From: Sipunculus nudus
Taxonomy: Eukaryota; Annelida; Sipuncula; Golfingiida; Sipunculidae
NCBI GenBank assembly: GCA_026874595.1
Contig: CM049317.1
Location: 76,823,891-76,887,890, forward strand
Direction of reading: 5' to 3'
Length of the DNA stretch: 64,000 nt
Position 1 is the first letter of the stretch, and every line of letters begins with the position of its first letter. The notes under the pieces were generated by a model that was not told the DNA's origin, ran no database searches, and saw only the letters and a list, made by a program, of their open reading frames with translations. A program made the position numbers and the translations under genes. Positions 14,101 through 29,100 of this stretch are shown one piece after another.

Positions 14101-17100
14101 CAAGGTATATGGGAAATATTAGTGAAGATTCTCAAATCGTTTAAGACCACGACATAAATATCTGACAGTCATAAATGTCTGACCATCCTTTCAGGTATAT
14201 GTGTAATATCAGTGAACATTCTCACCTGGTGTGAGACCATGACATAAATGTCTGACCATCCTTTAAGGTATATGTGTAATATCAGTGAACATTCTCACCT
14301 GGTGTGAGACCATGACATAAATGTCTGACCATCCTTTAAGGTATATGTGTAATATCAGTGAACATTCTCACCTGGTGTGAGACCATGACATAAATGTCTG
14401 ACCATCCTTTAAGGTATATGTGTAATATCAGTGAAGCTTCTCACCTTGTTTGAGACCACGACATAAATGTCTGCTGGTCTTTTCAGGTATATGTGTAATA
14501 TCAGTTAACATTCTCACCTGGTGTGAGACCATGACATAAATGTCTGACCATCCTTTAAGGTATATGTGTAATATCAGTGAAGCTTCTCACCTTGTTTGAG
14601 ACCACGACATAAATGTCTGCTGGTCTTTTCAGGTATATGTGTAACATCAGTTAACATTCTCACCTTGTTTGAGACCAGGACATAAATGTCTGACCATCCT
14701 TTCAGGTATATGTAATATCAGTGAACATTCCCTCCTGGTTTGAGACCATGACATAAATGTCTGACCATCCTTTCAGGTATATGTGTAATATCAGTGAACA
14801 TTCTCACCTTGTTTGAGACCATGACATAAATGTCTGACCATCCTTTCAGGTATATGTGTAATATCAGTGAACATTCTCACCTTGTTTGAGACCAGGACAT
14901 AAATGTCTGACGGTCCTTTCAGGTATATGTGCAATATCAGTGAACCTTCTCACCTTGTTTAAGACCAGGACATAAATGTCTGACCATCCTTTAAGGTATA
15001 TGTATAATATCAGTGAACCTTCTCACCTTGTTTGAGACCAGGACATAAATGTCTGACGGTCCTTTCAGGTATATGTGTAATATCAGTGAACCTTCTCACC
15101 TTGTTTGAGACCAGGACATAAATGTCTGACCATCCTTTCAGGTATATGTGTAATATTAGTGAACATTCTCACCTTTTTTGAGACCACGACATAAATGTCT
15201 GACCATCCTTTCAGGTATATGTGTAATATCAGTGAACCTTCTCACCTTGTTTGAGACCATGACATAAATGTCTGACCATCCTTTCAGGTATATGTGTAAT
15301 ATCAGTGAACCTTCTCACCTTGTTTGAGACCAGGACATAAATGTCTGACCATCCTTTCAGGTATATGTGTAATATCAGTGAACATTCTCACCTTGTTTGA
15401 GACCATGACATAAATGTCTGACCATCCTTCAGTTATATGTGTAATATCAGTGAACATTCTCACCTGGTGTGAGACCAGGACATAAATGTCTGACCATCCT
15501 TTAAGGTATATGTGTAATATCAGTGAACCTTCTCACCTTGTTTGAGACCAGGACATAAATGTCTGATGGTCCTTTCAGGTATATGTGTAATATCAGTGAA
15601 CATTCTCACCTGGTGTGAGACAAGGACATAAATGTCTGACCATCCTTTAAGGTATATGTGTAATATCAGTGAACCTTCTCACCTTGTTTGAGACCAGGAC
15701 ATAAATGTCTGATGGTCCTTTCAGGTATATGTGTAATATCAGTGAACCTTCTCACCTCGTTTGAGACCACAACATAAATGTCTGATGGTCCTTTCAGGTA
15801 TATGTGTATTATCAGTGAACATTCTCACCTGGTTTGAGACCAGGACATAAATGTCTGACCATCCTTTCAGGTATATGTGTAATATCAGTGAACATTCTCA
15901 CCTGGTGTGAGACCATGACATAAATGTCTGGTGGTCTTTTCAGGTATATGTGTAATACCAGTGAACCTTCTCACCTCGTTTGAGATCATGACATAAATGT
16001 CTGACGGTCCTTTAAGGTATATGTGTAATATCAGTGAACCTTCTCACCTCGTTTGAGACCACGACATAAATGTCTGATGGTCCTTTCAGGTATATGTGTA
16101 ATATCAGTGAACCTTCTCACCTCGTTTGAGACCACGACATAAATGTCTGACGGTCCTTTAAGGTATATATCGCTGAGCTGCGTTGGACTGATGTTGAAGA
16201 GGCTGGCGATCTTCTGCAGCAGGTCTTGTATTGACAGACTCTCCAGGTAGATGGCATGGAACACCTCCTGCGAGTCCTGACAAACGTAAATGGTCAGCCG
16301 TGGTCGCACAGCCCTGAAATAGAAAGTGATAGGTACATACAAAGAGACTCTAGAAGTATAAAATCAACAGACCAATTTTAATATCTTATCAAAGTCTTTA
16401 AGAATAGTCGTCCCTGTATACAGAATACAGTCTATAGTGAATACAACTCTTTATTTTTACCTGGAATAGTCAAAAAAAGTGTATCCCAAATTATAAACAG
16501 CAATAGGAATGGTAAGCAAATTTTTATTTCCTAACTATACATGTATATGCAACAATATGTCTGTCTAAACTGTCAATGCTGAGGCAATTATCTTTAACCT
16601 CAATTAACCAGCAACTGGGTCAGGTGGGTCTGCCTTTATTCATTGGCAGAAAATGCTCAAGTTCTTATATGTGAATTCAGACAATGATATCTTGGAACAA
16701 AATTTATGACTTGTACACCTGATTTTACAGTACAATGAAATCTGGCTAACATGACAACCTGCCGGCCAACCAAACATGACTCTGTCAGCAGGAAGGTAGT
16801 GTTGGCAGAGTAGTATGGGTTGTGTGAGATTATGTTGATTAACATTAGCAAGGCCCCTAAAAAAGTGGTTGTCTTAGTCGGGTGGTCATGATAGCACAGA
16901 TTTATCTGGGGTACACACTAAAACGATTTCTCTGGGATATACACTACACAGATTTATCTGGGGTACATACTACACAATTTATCTGGGCACACACTTCACA
17001 GATTTATCTGGGGCACACACTACACAGATTTATCTAGGGCACACACTACACGGATTTATCTGGGGTACACACTACAGGATTTATCTAAGGTACACACTAC

Positions 17101-20100
17101 ACAGATTTATCTGGGGCACACACTACACAGATTTCTCTGGGGTACACACTACCCAGATTTATCTGGGGTACACACTACACAGATTTATCTGGGGTACACA
17201 CTACAGGATTTATCTAAGGTATACACTACACAGATTTATCTGGGGTACACACTACACAGATTTCTCTCGGATACACACTACACAGATTTATCTTGGGTAC
17301 ACACTACACAGATTTCCCTGGGGTACACAATACACAGATTTATCTGGGGTACACACTACACAATTTATCTGGGCACACACTTCACAGATTTATCTGGGGC
17401 ACACACTACACAGATTTATCTGGGGCACACACTACCAGGATTTATCTGGGGTACACACTACAGGATTTATCTAAGGTACACACTACACAGATTTATCTGG
17501 GGCACACACTACACAGATTTCTCTGGGGTACACACTACCCAGATTTATCTGGGGTACACACTTCACAGATTTATCTGGGGTACACACTACACAGATTTAT
17601 CTGGGGTACACACTACACAGATTTATTTGGGGCACACACTACACAGATTTATCTGGGGTACACACTACACAGATTTCTCTGGGATACACACTACACAGAT
17701 TTATCTCGGGTACATACTACACTGATTTATTTGGGGCACACACTACACAGATTTATCTGGGGTACACAATACACAGATTTATCTGGGGTACACACTACAC
17801 AGATTTCTCTGGGGTACACACTACACAGATTTATTTGGGGCACACACTACACAGATTTATCTGGGATACACACTACACAGATTTATCTGGGATACGCACT
17901 ACACAGATTTATCTTGGGTACATACTACACAGATTTATTTGGGGCACACACTACACAGATTTATTTGGGGCACACACTACACAGATTTATCTGGGGTACA
18001 CACTACACAGATTTCTCTTGGATACTCACTACACAGATTTCTCTGGGATACACACTACACAGTTTTATTTTGGGCACACACTACACAGATTTATTTGGGG
18101 CACACACTACACAGATTTATCTGGGGTACACACTACACAGATTTATTTGGGGCACACACTACACAGATTTATTTGGGGCACACACTACACAGATTTCTCT
18201 GGGATACACACTACACAGATTTCTCTCGGGTACACACTACACAGATCTCTCTGGGGTACACAATACACAGATTTATCTGGGGCATACACCACACAGATTT
18301 ATCTGGGGTACACACTACAAAGATTTATTTGGGGCATACACACTACACAGATTTCTCTGGGGTACACACTACACAGATTTATCGGGGGTAGACACTACAC
18401 AGATTTCTCTGGGGTACACACTACACAGATTTCTCTAGGGTACACACTACACACCTAGACTGCAGTGCATTGTTGAGCCTGATCCCGTCTGGAAGGCCAC
18501 AAATCTGTATCAGGTCATCTCTGGTTAGCCTCAATAAATCAGCCCCTGCAGGACAAAACAGGCATCAATGTACATAAATGGTGACAGGTACAAGTCTACT
18601 GGCAGTCCATGGTATCAGTCAACAGGATCAGTAACTGCAAAGAGTGATACCTGCCTAAAAAATCAGAAACAGTAGGTGGGCACCAGTCTACAGAATTAGA
18701 ATCAGTTGGCAGGGGGCCAGTTGGCTGTTTCATTGACCGGGGCAGTGGTACCAGTCTACAGAATCATAACAAGGCCTACAGGCCTAATGCGAACCTGTGC
18801 AATGAGATTACACCAGGTATAATGCTTCAATGCTGGACCATTACTTTTCAAGAACATGTGTAACATGTATATGAACAATGAAATCAAGAAAGCTATCCAA
18901 GATGTATAAACCTGCAAAATTCTAGGCAGATATGTCAAACCACTGCTGAGACATGACTAATTTTATCCCAAGGCAGATGAACAAATGGACACTGTGCAAA
19001 AATGGTTGCAGGTGGCACCACCTTTATTTGCGTATGATAAAGAGCTATGGGAGATCTATACACATGCAAAATTTTGGCTCAACTGGTCAAACAGTTCCCA
19101 AGATATGAGCTTGGATGTCTGCAGCTTAAACGTGAATGTAGGAGGCCCACCTGTCATAAAATCAAGAAAGCTGTCAAGGATGTATACACATGCAAAATTT
19201 CAGGTGGATAAGTCCAACCAATGCAGAGATATAAGTGATTTTATCCCAAGGCAGATGAACAGATGGATGCTGTGCAAAATTGGTTGCAGGTGGCGCCACC
19301 ATTTTTAGTGTATGATATATAAAGCTATCCAAGGGGTACATTTGTACCAAATTTTTAGCCTGAATGGTCAATGAGGGTGCAGCAGTTCACATGTGACCTG
19401 ATCATAATTCCGAATTTAAAAAATTCTGCCCAGTGGTTACTGAGGAGTTCTCCGAAAACATATGCAGCGATGGCGGCAGCGTCAGCGTCCGACTGGAAAC
19501 ATAGTATCCGCAAAACTCTGTTTTGGTGGATACAATGATTGTAGCTGGCCCCACCAGTCTTATATACAACAAAGAGATATATACATATACCCAATGTCAG
19601 ACTGATATGTCAAACCCCTCCTGTGAAATAAGCAGGGACATACACTGTGCAAAAATTATTGTAGGTGGCGCCACCAGTCTTGTACACTATAAAGCTACCC
19701 GATATGTATAAACATGCCCAATTTTACGCTGATGTATCAAATTCCTCTGTAGAAATAACCAGGCGCATACACTGGAAAAGTCATAGTAGGTGGCACCACC
19801 TGTATTTTAAATGAGAATACAATCAAAGACGCATAGACAGGTCAAAATATCAGTCCAATACATCAAACTTCCCTAGAGAATGATGCACTGGGCTGACAAG
19901 GCTTTGGTGAGTAAGGCAGTTGCCCCTAAGTGACCTGTGACAAATTGCTGCCTCAAGCTACTGCACTGAGTGAACTCTTGACCTGCACCTGGCTAGACTG
20001 AGTGAACTTTTGACCTGTACCTGTTGCATAATCTGACACAGTTGGCAGTCAGCCAAAATTATAAATAGATTCAGGATGAATTTTGGTGTCAAATATGATG

Positions 20101-23100
20101 CAGTGAGCAGTCTGCCAAAGATATAAATAAAATGCAGCTACTGCACTGAGTGAACTCTTGACCTATACCTGGCTGCACTTCTTCCAATCCTGGCACTGTG
20201 CCAAAACAATTTATAGAGCTGACATCATCTTGGCTAATGGCCAACATCAAGGCACTGGCATTCTGCCAATGGTAAACCAAGTGCTGCCATCTTTACACAA
20301 AAGTAGTCCCTACTTGAAATAACTTTGAAATTAATTTTCCCAATACAAAATGCTTTTCAGCTGAGTTTTTATAAAAAAGAAATCAGGAATATATGTAAAA
20401 TTATTACGTATGCATACTGAATGCAAAATTAAAATACAGATATATCTCATTGATGGCAAATTCTTCAATTAAGTTGAGTAGGGATACCAATAATTTATAA
20501 TCCACGTACAGTTGTCTTTACATAGCCACAGAAAGCTGAATATCCATGATTGTAACATTGCCTGGTATGATGAATAACTTAAATCATAAATCTAAATTTT
20601 TTTGAAAGCTTTTAAAAAAACTTTCTTGTCAATATTAACCAAAGATAACCTGAAATCTAAATGTGTAGTGGCATGATGTATTAGATGCTGATAAACTGGT
20701 GCCTGGCTAGATGTAACAGCATCACAATAGCTAACATATATGGTAAAATGACTCAATTCAATCTCCATATTTCAGCCAAAAATCATTCATGTGGAACCAT
20801 TAATGACAATTATTATAAGAATTATTGTAGGGATTATTTTTGTAAAATATTTAACAAACTGGCTTCAGTGGCATCAGTCGAAAAACGTTTCGCAGGTTTA
20901 TAACTCATATAGGAATACAAAGCAAACTTGCTAAGTTCAGCTTCCTGTAACTCAGCCAAAAAGCACTAAACCAAAACCATTTGAACAAACTTGAATTATC
21001 AACATCTGAGGACAATTAATGTGTGAGATTTAAGAATTTGGCCCAGTGATTTTTGAGAAGAAAATCTTTGTAGCCACTGAGCTAAAATGGGCTGTTATGG
21101 CATATGACTAAATTCAGCTTCCCATAACTTTGCCAAAAGTCACTGAAAAGAGACCATTTGAACAAACTTTGGAAAGCACTACCCTAGGATCATTTCTGTG
21201 TGATATTCTGGCCATATAATTACAGAGAAGAAGTTTTTTGTAGCCCTCAGTGTGATACAGGCACTGATGACCCCGTAAAAAAAAGGCCAATACAGGTGGC
21301 ACCACCAATACCTCAATTTCAGATATGACCTATGTGACCAACATTGGCATAAAATTTGGTGATGATAGCTCCAGCCGTTTCTGAGATTTAAATTTTAATA
21401 TGCTTTTTTGCACAGTTAACAAAGTTCAACCTCCTGTTACTCAGCCAAAAATCTCCGAACTGGAACCATTCGTACAAACTTGAGAAAGATTGTTCCAGGG
21501 ATCATTTCTTTGAAATATTGGACAATTTGGCTGGACAGATTTGGAGAAAAAGATTTTTAAAGCATTTTTAGCTTTTCCCCTATTAAATCTAAGAAAATGC
21601 AGTGAGAAAAAAATAAACAAAATCAGATATAGTTTTTTGGATGACTGATTATTTGCGAAAATTTGGTGATGCTAGCTCCTGCCATTTTTGAGATAGCTAT
21701 GGTTAAGGTACAGAACACGCACAAAGTACCATGCACGACACACGACGGACGCCGCCGCACCATCGCATAAGCCCACAGGTTCGCTAAAAAGACAACAAAA
21801 ATACTAGTATACAGAATCAGTTGTACACATCATTCCAGTACACTGGGGAGGTAACTGGTCACACCTTTTAAGTTTACAGGATTAGTCACATACCCAAATT
21901 ATTTTATTAGATGTGCACCACTGTCTATCAACAGTGTTAATGATACAGTATGTGCATAACTTTAAATGAACTAACATTAGTCACTGGTACTCCTTTTTAC
22001 TGTATTCATATTAGTAAAACTGTGGCATCTTCAGAAGATATGAAAAATGGATGATTAGAGAAATCTAATCATTCTAATTAAAACTAAATGCAAACCAAAT
22101 ACACTCAAGACAGTCAAACTTTATCTCGACTCCAATTAAGCTTTACCAATTATTCTTTTTTGGTTATATTACTGTACACATATTAATGAATCAATCAAAG
22201 AAAATGAATGAAGAGACCACAGGTGGTGTTCTTACCTGAGAAATGTTGAAATATTTTTACAAACTGATTGAAACGATTTTGTCGCAACCACGAGGCAACC
22301 TGTTTAGAGTCGGCATTGGGTGATAGTGGGTCCACCACCTACAAAAGACAGGATGAATAGCTGATAATGAACACACCAAGTCCTTGTAAATGTTAGTTTC
22401 AGTAGCAGATGTCCTAAGTCTCTACTGACCAAGCAATAACTTGCAGCTCCAACTTTTGTTCATTTGAGCCACCAGCTGGCCCCTTCCATGCCCTTTCTGG
22501 TTTCTCTAAGTTACACATCAGTTAAAGAAGAGTCATCAAAGAGAAGCACAAGAAAAGGGAGCAAGAAGTACTATTGTAGGTAAGATGTCCTAATGCCCAC
22601 TACAAAAACAAGAGATAGGGGAGTTTCATTATGAGGACTTAGTGTAGGTCTCTACTGACCGTGCAGTAACTACTTCAGACTTAACAAGGGCCTAGAGGCA
22701 CAGATGGTCCCCCGCCATGTTTAACTGGGGAAGTGTGGCTTCAGTGATGGGGCGGATGGACAGACAGAAGGATGGACAGACAGATGCAGACATTTTAGTA
22801 GTTCTCCCTCTTTACAGCAGGAGACAAAAAGAGGGAGGGAATCAACGAGAACAGGAGAATGAGGACCCCTGCACATCATGTCCTCAGCCATTACCCTGGT
22901 AAAACAACATGGGGAAAGAATCTAAGGACAGGGGTACTTCAGGTAAAGTCCGGCAAAAGTGTATGAAGACTCCCAAATAGTGAGCTACAGTCAAAACCAC
23001 CCACCACAACTGTGAGACAGGTGGCAACTGTGCACTTTACCGCAGAGGTAATGAATACTGCATGGGAATGCTTGTTGGTGTGCCAAAATAATTATCTTCT

Positions 23101-26100
23101 TCATCCAGCAAATGATTGTGATAGAGCTGATCTCATGATCTCAAGAATGAGTGCAAAAACTGGATGTGCAAGTTAAGGCACAGTCATTAGAGATCTATGT
23201 CCTTGTGATAAAACAACATTTCCACATACACAGGGATCCCCTGATATAAACACACCTTGTATCAGGTTTACTGCATCTGGTGAGATTTTTTAACCACATT
23301 AAGACTTGGTGACACTTCTCTTCATTGAATTCATAAATAGCAAGTGCTGGTAACCTGAATTTTTATACAATTTCTGTACCTTGATTATTTCTATCATTAG
23401 ATATGACAGTATATGACATGTACAAATATACAGTTCTTGTACTGAAATCTTGATGTTTAAATGTATGTCACTGAATTGAAATGTCACCATTTCTTTTAAA
23501 ACTTATAAATATGTTAATCTATAACTCTTTTACACCTTCAAAATGTTTATTTTTTTTTTGCATGGTTCATTGCTACTCTGAGATTTGTTCCACTTTAATG
23601 TCTGATCTGGTTCCTAAATTTGTGAATTACCATTCATATATCATTCAAATTAAAAGTAATTGGATGCTTTTCTGATTATTCCTTTGTTCGATATTATCTT
23701 ACAAAGGTGTCCAGTTGAACTAGATGTGAATGTATTATAAAAACTGATCTCACCTCAGTGACAGTTGATATCGAGTCTTGGGAATCTTCTGGACTTGAGG
23801 GTGAGCAGACCTGGCTGAAATTACAATCAATACTTGATATTACCTTCTGAAAGTACTTGACCTGTGAGACAAGAAAGATTAACTTTTACTTGTCCTACAA
23901 AAATTTTAACTTGCCCCACAAAGATTGGTGATCATAGTCATAAACATGAAGTGTGTTCCCTCAAGATTGAAGCCAATTCATTCATCCTCCATTCAAAAGT
24001 CCAAACACCTGTTGGGGAGAGTTTCCCTTCTAATTTGACACAATCCCAAATGGGAATCTGATGCAAATTAAAAGGGGGATCAATGCAAATTACCTAACAA
24101 TACCCGATAGATGGGGTTCCCTCATAGATCCTCATGACCTCACCAAAGAATAGACCCTCCTAAACCTTCCCAGCATGCCTTGCCAGGCGCTAAACAATAG
24201 CCGATGGAGGTAACAATTATCTGGTTATCTTGAGAGTAAGTGCCAATATTTTCATACACAATGAACATTAAGTTACAATTTATATCTCAATTGAGACAAC
24301 AGAATTATGGGTAATATGTAGGGTTTGTTACATGTCAAATATCGTGGTCTGAACCACTTTAGTCAGATCTGACCAAGCTTTAGAGGTTGAACTCTCCACC
24401 TTAGGAGCTGTAACGCGAACAAGAAAAAACAATTTGATCAGAATTATTTGCATTACAAGCCTATAGCTAATGATTGTGCTGCTTGTTTTACTGCATATAT
24501 GAAAATAAACATGTTGAAATGTTTGTTTGTTAATTATTTTTCTCTTTGTTTAATCAGTGGTTTAAGACAAAGAGGCATTATTAAAAACTATTTAAATTCT
24601 CATGAAAGAAAATGACTAACTGAAGATTAGTTAAGATTCAGGCTTTTTGGTGGAGGTTTCTGTTTGACCCCCTTGCCAAATTTAGAACCCAACTTTTGAT
24701 TGCCCTCCCACAATTTTCTGGAACTTATCCTTTAACCTGAGCAAGCGTTTAACCATTAAAGTCAGCCCTGACAGTCATGGTCAATGTAGTGAAGTCAACA
24801 TTTACAGGAAACTTTTTTGTTGTAATATATAATATATATCAGAGTTATAAAGTTTCACTTGTTAAATATGACATGATTTGTTTCATAATTTCAATATGTC
24901 ACATGGAAACATCAAGTGTTCTAAACATCATAAATTAAGAAAAAATATGCTGCAATAAAATATTAAAATTTTTTTTTAATAAATTTAATTCACCATTTTT
25001 CATTTTCTGAAAAAGAACTGTATACAGTTGTGGGTTTAGGCAATTTTTACACCCCCCACCCCTCCCAGATATCACTGTCATTCACTGGTACCAGGAGGCC
25101 ATCTTTATTCTGGTGGCCTGTGATGCACCCAGTGAACCATAACAGACATTTCTTTGAATTCACACGTTTCCTGCCCTCACATGGCACACATCAAGGTCTG
25201 AAGAGGAACCTTGGAGGAGGTATAATTGTAGTCTCTGAGTGCTATCTAGTTTACTTGAATTGATTACCACTGTGAGCACTGACCTTGTACATGAAGGGGC
25301 TGGGGATGGGGGTTCATAATTCAACGGTGTTGCTGGTGTGCTTGTGTTCAGTGTGTTCCTCTGTGACTCTATGACCTGATCCACTGGAACCTGACAATAT
25401 GGACATACATCACCTTACTCACAGTATGCAAAAGCAGGCAGGGAGAACAGATTAAAAACTTAAATGTCAAAACATATAACAATATCCTTGATTCTGTAGC
25501 TGACCACTTAGTTGTATCATGACAGAAGATATTGTTTTAAAGTTTCCTCATCAAATATATAAGGGATATACAAAATATTACATCACTAAGGGGTACATTC
25601 ATATTTTTTGTTAAAGGATAGTTCTGGGGCTGTTGGTGGCACTGTTTATTATTTGTGGATAAGGGTAAGAATATGATCAGAATTATTGTCCAGACTTCAA
25701 GATATCAGGTTATATATCAACTGGAATAGTGATAATATGAAAGTTGCTACAAACAGATCTTACTGTTTCTGTAGATATATCAATGTATTGCCTTTAAATG
25801 GAGGATCATAACAAGGGGCCTTCAGCTTATTACATGACCATGTCTAATCACAAATTTTAAAAGAAAATCTCCAAACATACCTCTGTTAAAACTGTGCAGT
25901 CATATGATGGTTGGTATTTTTCCTGAAACAAAGAGAAATTAAAACTAACTTATTACACATTGAGCCTGGCTTCAATGGGTGAATAATATCTAATCACTCA
26001 ATGCAAACATATAATATTACATTATTATGATATCAGTTGATCTGTATTGCTCGCCTATAAACTCAAATACCATATTTGTAAAATGGGCTCCATGAGCTAC

Positions 26101-29100
26101 CACACGTTATAAGTTACTTGGGGTATAAAACAAAAAATGGTCATATTTTATGAAACTATTTTAGTGTATTTAGTACTTTCGATCTCTTTCAATCATTGAC
26201 TAAAATAAGTAAATTGAACTGCTCTTGACTTAGTACACAGATTATTATTTCTGCGAATTCTATGCAGCTAACACAGCAAAACATCCTATAAAGCAGTTAT
26301 ATATCCAGTGCAAAGTCAATTTAATATATGTCTCCCCTCCCCATGGGCCTCCCATACTCAAATTTGAGGGGAAAAAATTAGACTACTTCCAAAGTCACAG
26401 CATTTATGAATAATTTCTATTTAGGCTGATTTGACCTTGAAGATGAAGGTCAAGATCATCTGTTTTTGAACACTAGAGATTTTGGTAGAAACATTTCACG
26501 AGTCAAATTTTATGAAAATATATTTAGTTTTTAAAAATTTATAGTGTTCACAAATTATATAATTTCTATTTTGGCCTATTTTACCTTGATGATGAATGTC
26601 AAGATTACTGCTTTCAAAACTTGTCCAAGATATTGGTAGAAACAATTTAATTTTCAAATTTCATAAAAAAATATTGAGTTGTTTAAAAGTTATCTCATTC
26701 ACAAGAAATGACACAGGTGATGACGATGACTACAGTCACCTATGACGACAGACCAAATCATCTTGTAGTCTTGGTTACCTTTTCTGCCCCTGATCTCTTT
26801 TCCATCCTGTCTCGGTCTGTCTTTTGTTTTCTGTCTGCTCCCTTAGGCTGGTTAAATTGTACAATACAAAAAGAACATTCAAATATTTCAGTACATGCTC
26901 CATCGTTTAATATGAAAGGATATCTTAGACATTTTATCCATCACAGAAAGAATCTTTAGATCAGAACAAGACATGAAAATTTCCATGTGATTTCATATAC
27001 AAATATTATATAATTTCAAATAATTAACATTCAGATAACTGAATTTCAATTTCAAAACAAGGGACCTATGGGTCACGACGCTCAGCTGTTATATATGATA
27101 AAAAATATTATTTAGAAATGAGGCACATGCTGGTTTTGTGTGGTAATAAATATAAGCTGTATTATGAGCTGTTGTTGTTTAGCTTATGTATGATTTTGAT
27201 AGTACCTTTGGAGACAGGGAAGAGGATTGATTTCATTTATTTTATTAACAAATGGAGTACTATTGTCACACAGATTTTGACTTGGCCATATAACTTATAA
27301 GCAGAACATATAATATAAGAGTTTAACTATTTATTAAAAAAAATTACAAATATTGTCCCAAATATAATTTTTATAAAAAATAATAAGAGAATCATATGAT
27401 TTTTTTAAATGAAATATAACTGATATGTTTATTAAAATAATATTAAAGAATATATTCATGAATGCATTCATGAATACATTTTGAAAGTATTTGCACGAGT
27501 ATTCATATACTTTCATTTTTACCTGAATTCCTATTCTTTATGCAAGAAATTTTATAATGGAGTACATAATCATATTTGTATTTAAAAACAATTACAAAGT
27601 ATTCGCACCATGTCTGGTATTTATTCAGTTTCCCCAACCAATGATGTTGAGAATCCAGAATATACAAAATTCACACATTTAAATAATGATCATAAGTACC
27701 TGGTTTTATGGCTTTTATTTATATTAAAAAATAACAAAAAAATTCATTTTGGACTAATTTCACATCAATGTACACACTAGACACAGTAGGAATCTAGATT
27801 AATATTATCAACTGCATCTTTGTCTATCATTAATTTCCTTCATATGATCCCTAATGATTAGTAATGAATAATATGATTTACTTCTTTATCATTAAAATTG
27901 AACTGAAAAATGCCATAGGTGACTGCATGGTGTTATTTGGAATATGTGACATTCTACCCATCGATACAAGATTTTTATATCATCAGTAACTGCAAGTTAA
28001 TTTCCTGTTATTATAAACTAACAAATTCCTTTTCTATTTTTCTTTAATCTGTTATTAAAAACCAATAAAAATTTATTAATTTATTGTTTATTGTTATGTT
28101 GTTGGTTAAAACTACTAGATGAGTTGGGTTGGACACCTGGATCAACTGTGGCTGGCCATAAGCTGCCTGGAATCCTGTATGCCTCGCCTCAAGCATGCAT
28201 AATTTGATGAAAGGTCAACAAGGTCAACATACAGGTGACTCAAGAGGGGCTGGAGAGAGCCCAAGTCTGACAGGGTCTCATAAAAAACATTAATAAAAGC
28301 TACAATTTTTGGCCAATTTCTTTCAGCTTTCTAAACTAAAAAGCTGAAATCCTAATGTGTGCATGATATGAAAATTATATCAACAGTGCTCACAGGACAC
28401 AAACGTGCCATGGTCACAGTTATGCAAAATTTAAGGTACTAATTTTATATTTATACTAATAACTTATAAAATTTGAAAAATTCAAAACTAATTTTGGGTA
28501 TTCAATTGAATCTTGATTAAATAATGTTACATCCCTGACAAAAAAATCTCTAGCTTCAGCAATGCCCTTGTTAAGGGAGTAAATATATTTCTTGATTTTT
28601 TTACAAAGTGCATTATGTTTGGGCCCATAACTTAAAACAATTACGCAATACTGACATCATTCTGGCATGTGCATAGAGAATGAAAAATATGTATATTATT
28701 TATGATTAAAGTCAGATCAGTGGTTTTGATATTAGGCAGTATTGAAGTGTAACAATGGGTTTTTAATGGAAAAATGAAGTTTTTTATTAATATCTCGAAG
28801 GTATTAAGCCCTAGTGACCAAATTCTTGGCATGGTAGGGGATTTTGGAGACATCTAACTGTATGCCGAATTTAAGGAACTAAGAGCTGAAGCTGGGGAGC
28901 TGAGCTCTTGCAAACTGCATAACACTAGCTTGATGTAAACAATATGTTACATGGTGCTTGAAAACTTATTAAAATCTACAGTTTTTGATCAACTGGTTTC
29001 AAATTTTTGGTGTTAACAGTTGAAATGCTAACAAAAACATGCTGTGAAAATTAAATCCACAGTACTTACAGGAAAAAAACGTGCCATGGTCAAAGTTGGG

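Noticed and set aside
17293-18458. Open frames of 381, 207 and 150 codons with GTHYTDLSG-type repeats
   Set aside because: All plus-strand frames are open because the 26-bp unit has no stop codon. The array lies antisense in an intron between two well-supported exons and has no start or flanking coding signal.
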